NCBI RefSeq assembly: GCF_964355755.1
Contig: NC_092677.1
Span: forward strand, 27,372,101 to 27,436,100
Length of the DNA stretch: 64,000 nucleotides
Direction: 5' to 3'
Source: Antedon mediterranea
Lineage: Eukaryota > Echinodermata > Crinoidea > Comatulida > Antedonidae
The translations under genes were made by a program, and so were the position numbers. How positions within the stretch are numbered: position 1 is the first letter of the stretch; the number at the start of each line of letters is the position of its first letter. The notes beneath the pieces were generated by a model. It had not been told where the DNA came from. It was given only the letters and a program-made list of their open reading frames with translations, and made no database searches. This document shows, in pieces, positions 46,993-64,000 of this stretch.

Positions 46993-49900
46993 ATGGCGGG
47001 GGAAAGTTTGTGGATCAAAATAAATGTTTTCTATTTATTTTTGTTGATTAGCTTGTGTTCATCAATTTCGGATGTCTTTAATGAAGAGTTACTTATAAAA
47101 CCATTACCGTCTGGTCATGTATATTCACATTTTCAATTCACAACTAAATGGGACGTTGATATACTGAGAGGAGAGAAGCGTAAGTTTGCTAGGCTAGTCT
47201 ATCAGCTGATAGAGCATGATGATTCGGAATGTGTAGGGAGAAAGAATAATATCACCCTGGTTTGAGAGAATATTGTACAACAGGAAGTGATCACTAGGAT
47301 TTTTGTTAGTAGTATTTAAAAATGTTAAATAAATAAAACTGAAAATAAAGGTAGTAAAACTAGATAAATAATAAAAATATCCTACTTAGCCTAAATTGTT
47401 TACTTTTGTTTTTTAATTAAACAATTTTTTAAAATTTTAATGAATTTATTATTTTAAAAAATTGGTTTTTTTTTACAGTGGAACACTACAACCTTTTCCC
47501 GAAAACACTTGGACAAATAATAAACAAATACTCGGTACAGGAACTACACCTGTCGCTGACACAAAGTCTCTGGCGTACTAATGCATGGGGTTACCCAGCA
47601 ACAGCCGCCCCTCCTGGGGCTGAAATATGGGTGTGGTTTAAAAAGTCCACAAGGAAGTATGATAATGATTTCAATATAATACATTTATTTTTTGAATAAC
47701 ATTCAAGCAATTTGAAACATTCAAGCAAGTAAAAATATAAAAAGTTTTTGTTTGATTGCACCACATTGTTTTGGAAGTGCCTCCGTTCTGGTGAACTATT
47801 CAAAATAAATAAACTACAGTTTATGCCTATCAGTGTATTTATTCAAAATTTGCTCTTAAAGAGTACACAAGGAAAGTACACAATATAAACATTTTATTTT
47901 ACATGCACAGACAACAAACAAATAATAAAAAAAAGCAAATATTTCAGAGAAGAGTACATTCAACCACTATAATATTATAAACAGTGTTTATCCATACCAT
48001 TCAACAGTGTATCATATGAACCAAAACCCTTTTTTTGTTACCAGCATTGATGAGGTTTGGTCTGGATTAGTGAATGCCTTATCAGGACAATTCTGTGCCT
48101 CCCTCAATGTGATCGATGCAAGAAATAGTGTTCAGCCACAGTTGTCATTTAAACCAGAAGGAATTGTTCCTGGTAAGTACTTACTTACTTGATGCCTGGT
48201 ATTTCATTGGAGAGACCTCTCAATCAATCGGCAATGAGGAGAATATCACCGGAGAAAACTTTAAATTGGTGTTACTATTGAAAACTATGATTCAAAATAT
48301 GAGTTTCTTAAATGTTTATTTTTCTCTGGTTTTTATTCATAGAGGGATATCCCAGTGATTCAAGATTACTACGTTATGCTTCATTGCCTCGAGAAAATGT
48401 ATGCACTGAAAACTTGACACCGTGGAAGAAGTTACTCCCCTGCAACTCAATGGTATGATCCAGGAGAATAGTCTAGTTCATTTGAGAGTTGCGATTAGAT
48501 GATGGAAATTATGTTTAATTGTTGTATATATTACTGTATTTTCTTGAACAATAGATAAATGAAAGGCTCTAAATATTGTGAATAGTGCGTAACTTTAATA
48601 AATAAAATGATAAACAATATTGAGACTCCTTTTCCATGGTCGAAGTTAAACCTAGCAGTTCTTTATCTGTAGATTATATGCTTCCATTTACTATTACTGA
48701 TTGTTACTAACAACATATATTCAATCTTTTAGGCTGGTTTAGGGGCTCTTTTCCACGCTACCCAGCTGTACAACGCCAACTACCATTCACTGGCTATACA
48801 CATCCGTCCTGTGTGTCGTAACAAAACATGCTCACAGTCATCAGTTGAGCTAAGCCAGTCATTAGCTGTTGTAATAGATCCAACTCTCAGTAAACAGCAG
48901 AAGTCCCCAGGCTGGTCATTCAAGACGTTGTTTGGGAAAACCATTCAAGGAGGCTGCCCTCTAGCGGCCACAAGTGTAGCATTCGTCGATGTTAGCATGA
49001 ATTCTGTAAGAAATCAACTTAATTTATAAAAGTACACAAATATACTTTGTGTAGTTCGCAGTATGTTTTGATGAGTTTATAAAACAAGAACATTTTTTTT
49101 TAGATTTTGAGCTTTTAAATTTTAAATGAAAAATATGTTGTAAATACTTTTTCAGAGCTCAAATCTTCTAAAAATTTCTCCTGATCCAACTGAAGTCATA
49201 TTTACGACTCGAGGCGGCGATTCACGGAAATACGCCATGTACGATCTCCACAAACAAAACGCAAAATTCAATATAGAATTAAAAATTCTAAACAATAACA
49301 AAAAAGGTATGAAAACTATATTAAGTGAATTTTAAATTAAAATTATTCTGATTGGCGACAGAATTAACTTGAAATCTACACTTATTTCACATCTAAATTT
49401 TTGTTTTAGTACAACCTGTTCCACCCACGGTGTATGGACAGAAATACCTAACAGGCTATGGTCAAGAGAAAGGGGGATTTTCCAGTGTACTGCACAACAA
49501 TCACCCTACCAAGTCGGTCAGGGTCATCTATCTTGACATCATCCCCTGGTATATGCGCCTCTATCTACACACTCTGAAGATCACAAACTCTGTGAAGACT
49601 ATTAAAACAGGTACGAATGCTATTGGTTGCTAGGAAGTTTGTTTATCATAGTGAAGGGGCATTATTTTTATTATTATTATTTTTATTTATTATAAATGAA
49701 GTATGAATAATAAATAATAATAATAACATTGTATATTAAATTTTCAGAAAAGCTTTTGTATACTTCTGGAAAGGATCGAACCAAACCGTACGAACTTGAA
49801 ATTCAGCTGACGTTACCACCCCGCTCTACCACTACTATCAGTATGCAATTTGATAAAGCGTTTCTGAAATGGACAGAACATCCTCCCGATGCCAACATAG

Positions 49901-50812
49901 GCTTCTACACCAGGTACTGTATGTACTCTCTGGCTGACATTGAAATATATTATACCATAATTAAGTCAACAATAGATTTCTGAAATTATTAAATTACAAA
50001 TCCTATATGATTTTTATGTACAATCCTGTGTTGTTTAATAATATACTCTTTATGTTGCACTTAAATTATTTGAATGATTTCTATAAAATGTGTTCTATTG
50101 CTAAGGCTATTGTGCTATTCCCTAAACATTAATACAGTATTTTAAATCTACTTACTATTTTAATGTTAATAGTATATTCCCAGCCTTCCCTACGATCCAT
50201 TTAATACTACTGTGTCTTGTTTATATTACTAGTTCTGCTATCATAAGTACTATGTTGATGTCAGCGGACAACATCACCTCTCCTGAACATCATACAGCAC
50301 TGCTAACACCAAGGTAAATGATGCATGAATTTCAAAAGCAGTCTACTTTGCCTTTCATATACAATATGATCAGGTTTCTAAATCATTTTTGTGTTGCTGT
50401 GGATTAATGATGGATGTATTTGTTTTTGTCAATTTATGCAACCAAATAAAAAAAAAAAATTGTTTGTTTACATTTCAGTATAAGAAATCCACGAGAATCG
50501 GAATTCTTTCTGCGCATTTACACCGAAGGCTTATTGGTCCAATTGCCATTACCAGACTTCAGTATGCCTTACAACGTTATCTGTCTCACGTGTACCGTGG
50601 TCGCAATAGCTTTTGGTTCAATGCACAATCTAACAACGCGGCAAATCGTCCGCGATGATTCAACCAATGTTGGTTTAAAAGAAAAAATGAAAAACTTCTT
50701 CTCTTCTAAAATCAAGAAATATTTATCTAAAAATAGGAAATCAAATGAAAAAGAGGCTAAAATAAGTAATGAAGATAGTGATATAGTTGATGATAAAAAG
50801 ATAGTTAAATGA
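46993..50812 (+). CDS. PIGT: PIGT, GPI transamidase subunit (complete, 10 exons)
   Basis: 602 aa (human 578). PIG-T is a core subunit of the ER-membrane GPI transamidase that attaches GPI anchors to proteins and stabilises the PIG-K catalytic subunit. Exons: 46993-47179, 47479-47656, 48045-48172, 48343-48452, 48733-49005, 49156-49306, 49410-49610, 49748-49913, 50233-50313, 50479-50812; total 1809 nt. Family blocks in order: signal peptide ([18 protein letters not shown]), [44 protein letters not shown] (C185 matches the cysteine disulfide-bonded to PIG-K in human), [49 protein letters not shown], then one C-terminal membrane segment ([20 protein letters not shown], about 521-540). The lysine-rich tail after it (about 60 residues) is longer than in human. 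The ATG at 46993 (context CAGTATGG) places the signal peptide correctly; an in-frame ATG at 46939 would add 18 residues ahead of it. Confidence 0.96.
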
Positions 50813-52647
50813 CACAAGCAACATGAACACCAGTTGTAAAAACATTATTTGAAAGGTATACAAGAGAGGGCCTAGACACAGGTGTGTCCAGCGAAATAAT
50901 TGATTTACTGACCATGAAAGAAGTGAAATGAAGTAGTGGAATATGTGTACCTGAACATTTCAGGGACAAGGCTTCTCACATTTTTCAACATCTGCAGGAT
51001 TCAGAACGGTGTAAGGTCCTCGCTAAGGCGGAATGCTTCTGGATTCTGCAGATTCCGCTTTCAAACTTAAGGTCAAGGAAGCCTTGAACAAACAAATCTA
51101 TAACTTAGGCGTCACACTTGCCATATGATTGGCTGTTGCCTACATTCCTTCTTGTTTTATTATGCTAATTACTTATTCACTTACATACATATGTCCTATT
51201 GGTATATAAGCACTCTAGGCGTTGTTTACTGTTCTGATGATGAGAATAGTTTCTCGAAACATGTCACATTTACATTTTAAGGCAGTTTGCCTCGCTATAG
51301 TTACCTTAACGTGTATACATTTGTAATAAAAGACCACCATGGAGACCCTTGCTCACAAAAGTTTGTGTTTGAGTACTTGGTCATCCTCAATTTCTATAAC
51401 TATGCAATAATCAGCAAGTTTGCGGCAGTATTTGTGCCAAAAATATTATACTTTTCAAGCTGCTTAGTGGTCAGTAAAATTCCAATACAATGTTGTTAGT
51501 GAATTTGGTGGGAAAATAAACATTTTGAGATTAAAAGTGTATTTTGTGATACTTTAGTATTGTTTAATGAGTACAAAGATATAAATACAGCAACATCTTC
51601 TAATTATCAGATTCCACTTGGAATTTGTGGAACTAATATTAAAAGCAATTTTTCGCAACTTACACAATGCTTACATCCTACTGGGATAAGAGCTTGCGAT
51701 CAAGCTACTACGTCATGTTAGTTCATTGTGTGCATGTCCAGATATTGCTCCTCACATCGACATCACATTGATTGTTGCCGCAAATCAAAAACTCTATTAC
51801 CATCAACAAGAGGACCAATGACAGACACGCTTACCTTATTTACAAATTTTAAGTTTTATTACAAAGCGAGAGATAAGACCACTCACATTTCAAAAGTATT
51901 TTTTTCAAAGCAAAAAAAATATCTGAATATAGTTCACAAATTTGTTACAACTGAATGTCATAGTATCAATACTGTCCACTCATTATAATACAGTTTCCCT
52001 TATAAGGCAATATACAACACATAAACTGCAATATTAAATTTATTTTTTTTAACCAAAAAATTAATCCAGACTTTTTATTCATTCAGTATTGTCCCACATT
52101 TACTAGCAAAAATCATACAAAACCCCAAACATTTCAGAGAAAAACAAATTTTGCTTTCCAAAGAATATATAATTTGAAAATTTAGGTGTTACAGCAAATA
52201 TAAAAATAATAACATTTTACATGTTTAGAAATTATGTGTTTGAACTATACTTCAATGAACTGTTGCTGCAAAATATTTTCAGAGATTTTTTAATTTATCA
52301 TACAAAATGTTACACAGATCCACAATCTAACTGTTTAATAGAAAAACAGAGTTGAATATTCAAATATATTGGACATTGACTAAATATTTACAAGTCTCTT
52401 TCCAATTAAAACCATTCCAAAGACCAACACTGACCAATAAGACGATTAAATCAAATTAATCTATGAATTCATAATTTGTGTTTCATATTTTCATAAGAGT
52501 GTGCCCGGTCCGGTTTAGAGTTTCCCCGATCCGGTTTAGTTTTTAACCTATAAACCCAACTGTCCCAGGAACATAATTAAGTCTGTATTGACAATGAGTG
52601 TATGTTTACTGAATCCCTGAAAGCAGTTGCTCTTATTCATGTTCTTA
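50813..52647. other. Convergent 3' intergenic region, PIGT/SUPT16H
   Basis: Both 3' UTRs fall here. A plus-strand AATAAA lies at about 51325 (possible PIGT polyadenylation signal). Near 51235 the plus strand has CTGATGATGAGAATAGTTTC followed by TCGAAACATGTC, resembling the 3' terminus of a GIY-YIG retroelement, weakly. No further gene is recognised. Confidence 0.4.
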
Positions 52648-63983
<11,336 letters not shown>

Positions 63984-64000
63984 CTAAAAAGATTTTTAAC

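Overview
The window reads as the genome of a marine invertebrate animal, most likely an invertebrate deuterostome such as an echinoderm. The genes are intron-rich with GT-AG junctions, the DNA is AT-rich, and there are tandem SRCR receptor genes, Penelope-like and piggyBac-type elements and many satellites. The phylum is inferred, not proven.

Layout. 1-7460 holds two hairpin-rich satellite arrays. The first has a 99-bp unit and carries a dead LINE 3' end. The second is a composite 199/286-bp foldback array. 7530-8241 is a GIY-YIG retroelement fragment framed by inverted repeats and TA microsatellites. 8672-9345 is a 32-bp minisatellite that appears to derive from the 3' coding end of the neighbouring gene. 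9305-17549 (minus strand) carries two paralogous SRCR transmembrane receptor genes, with two and four SRCR domains and proline/glutamine/tyrosine-rich tails. 21241-46089 (minus) is a complete 19-exon JARID2 gene. It is divergent, across about 0.9 kb, from a complete 10-exon PIGT gene at 46993-50812 (plus). 52648-63983 (minus) is SUPT16H (FACT subunit SPT16), lacking only its 5' end beyond the window; PIGT and SUPT16H converge tail to tail. Reading frames close exactly when the exons I placed by splice sites are joined: SRCR-B 1257 nt, SRCR-A 2040 nt, JARID2 3624 nt, PIGT 1809 nt, SUPT16H 2466 nt from a phase-0 exon.

Functions. JARID2 (PRC2 cofactor) and SPT16 (nucleosome chaperone) are chromatin factors, PIGT belongs to the GPI transamidase, and the SRCR genes look like innate-recognition receptors. 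I see no operon-like functional link between them.

Most unusual features: tandem duplication of 5' splice sites at two separate exons of SUPT16H; a minisatellite apparently born from the C-terminal codons of an SRCR gene; a hairpin satellite with one inverted loop; a JARID2 that keeps the UIM, the PRC2-activating lysine motif and the SUZ12-binding segment but has no JmjC iron ligands; a 730-bp piggyBac-derived element and a Penelope-like element whose 5' end abuts a host splice acceptor. I found no prokaryote-type system, CRISPR array or operon.
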